From assembly GCF_019145205.1 (NCBI RefSeq), contig NZ_JAHSTT010000004.1, positions 186,001 through 250,000 on the forward strand: a stretch of DNA of 64,000 nucleotides, given 5' to 3'. Position 1 is the first letter of the stretch. Each line of letters starts with the position of its first letter. A program made the position numbers and the translations under genes. This stretch comes from Pseudomonas khavaziana (GTDB lineage: Bacteria > Pseudomonadota > Gammaproteobacteria > Pseudomonadales > Pseudomonadaceae). Positions 63,351-64,000 of this stretch are shown in pieces. Under the pieces are notes generated by a model. That model saw only the letters and a program-made list of their open reading frames with translations, ran no database searches and was not told the DNA's origin.

Positions 63351-63725
63351 TCAGGTTTTGCCGATGACAGCCGTTTTTTTAGCGGTAGTCGCGGTAATCG
63401 GTCGCACCGTCAGTTCCACCCCCAATGCCAGCATCAGCTTCTGGACCGTCTCATAACGCGTCTTTGAGCCGCCTTTCAGGGTTTTATACAGGCTCTCCCG
63501 ATTCACTCCCGCCGCTTCGGCAACCTTGTTTACACCCAGGGCCTTGGCAACCTCGGCCAGCGCCTTCATAAGGACTTGCGGGTCATGGCACGCCATGCTT
63601 TGCGCAAGATAGGCACTGATGGTTTCCGGGCTATCAAGGAAACGTGAAGCCTCATAGGCGCTGGTGCCGGATGTATCCAGCTCGAGGATCGGCATGTCCT
63701 CTGGTTTGAATATCGACTTACTCAT
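63351..63725 (-). CDS. HigA-type antitoxin (addiction module antidote protein)
   Basis: 124 residues. The central helix-turn-helix (about 68-105) reads VNKVAEAAGVNRESLYKTLKGG, as in the antidote proteins of HI1419/HI1420-type modules. An N-terminal extension (FKPEDMPILELDT...) that in the family wraps the toxin is present. It follows the toxin gene with two bases between, the reverse order typical of HigBA. The C-terminal 20 residues (TATTAKKTAVIGKT) are a tail without a clear function. Confidence 0.9.
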   Translation of the reverse strand: MSKSIFKPEDMPILELDTSGTSAYEASRFLDSPETISAYLAQSMACHDPQVLMKALAEVAKALGVNKVAEAAGVNRESLYKTLKGGSKTRYETVQKLMLALGVELTVRPITATTAKKTAVIGKT

Positions 63726-63726
63726 G

Positions 63727-64000
63727 TCATTGACCTCTCAGGGCATCGAGAATCTCTTTTGCCCGCTTGATTCCTCGTTTCTGGTCGGTTTTATCGCTCC
63801 CCCACAGCATCAGGTAAGCGGTGATGCCCGTGCGCACAAAGTAAATCCTGTAGCCGGGCCCGACAAACACACGCATTTCACTCATGCCATCGCCTACAGG
63901 CTGGCAATCGCCAAAATTGTTTTCTTCGGCTCGATCCAGGCGGATCAGCACAGCCGTTTTTCCCCACACATCCCTCATACCGTCGAGCCATGTATCGAAC
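63727..64000 (-). CDS. HigB/RelE-type toxin, 5' end outside the window
   Basis: The frame runs to the window edge, reading FDTWLDGMRDVWGKTAV before an internal ATG at 63978. This matches the WLDGLRD start of HI1419-type (Gp49-like, RelE/ParE-superfamily) toxins, so the true start lies beyond 64000. GDGMSEMRVFVGPGYRIYFV and LMLWGSDKTDQKRGIKRAKEIL are the family's core, with Lys and Arg typical of ribosome-dependent mRNA interferases. It is two bases upstream of the antitoxin gene. Confidence 0.9.
   Translation of the reverse strand, partial: FDTWLDGMRDVWGKTAVLIRLDRAEENNFGDCQPVGDGMSEMRVFVGPGYRIYFVRTGITAYLMLWGSDKTDQKRGIKRAKEILDALRGQ

Overview
This window looks like chromosome of a Pseudomonas, most likely of the P. 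fluorescens group. The evidence is the GC-rich codon use, pseudomonad-type proteins throughout, and dozens of copies of two REP sequence types (GTGGGAGGGGGCTTGC and GTAGGAGCGAGCTTGC), mostly as inverted pairs (REPINs) between genes. No read-through from a plasmid, phage or CRISPR array is visible.

Layout. 1-33,300 is mostly core genome: the 5' end of leuC with a divergent LysR gene, a five-PAS GGDEF/EAL protein, a possible secreted cysteine-protease-like protein, dusC, a thioesterase/hydrolase/TetR cluster, a duplicated tRNA-Glu/tRNA-Ala operon beside gltX, uvrB, an aromatic/aspartate aminotransferase, a ptrR/sad-type pair, a protealysin-like protease with its emfourin-type inhibitor, a leaderless DNA/RNA endonuclease, a cobalamin riboswitch with btuFCD, tspO, chrA, and a three-gene GMC dehydrogenase operon. 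The large subunit of that dehydrogenase carries a C-terminal PA-IL (LecA)-like lectin domain.

33,300-50,300 is accessory. It holds two copies of a module made of a long structured leader RNA and a small DUF6124-type protein, each followed by the decayed 3' end of a convergent small gene. It also holds an intact IS1182-type element, fragments of a second IS1182-type element, several small orphan genes of lower GC, an HxlR/quinone-reductase pair with an obvious operator, a subtilase with an altered catalytic aspartate, and a threefold tandem array of REPINs whose last copy is split by a decayed IS3-family element with a 3-bp target duplication.

50,300-64,000 is metabolic again: a GlxA/GbdR-type regulator with an amino-acid permease, an exported BPL_N protein, an OPT transporter, GST, trmK, a FadR-type regulator divergent from a glucarate transporter and dehydratase, a leaderless GH18 chitinase with a leaderless AA10 LPMO, and a HigBA-type toxin-antitoxin pair running off the end.

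The observation most likely to be new is the duplicated leader at about 33.5-33.8 kb and 35.1-35.4 kb. Its two copies have a 9-bp helix of entirely different sequence in which pairing is preserved. A CTACTAA segment in it can pair with TTTAGTAG either upstream or just before the start codon, which is the architecture of an RNA switch. The GMC-lectin fusion and the Asp-to-Glu subtilase are the next best leads.
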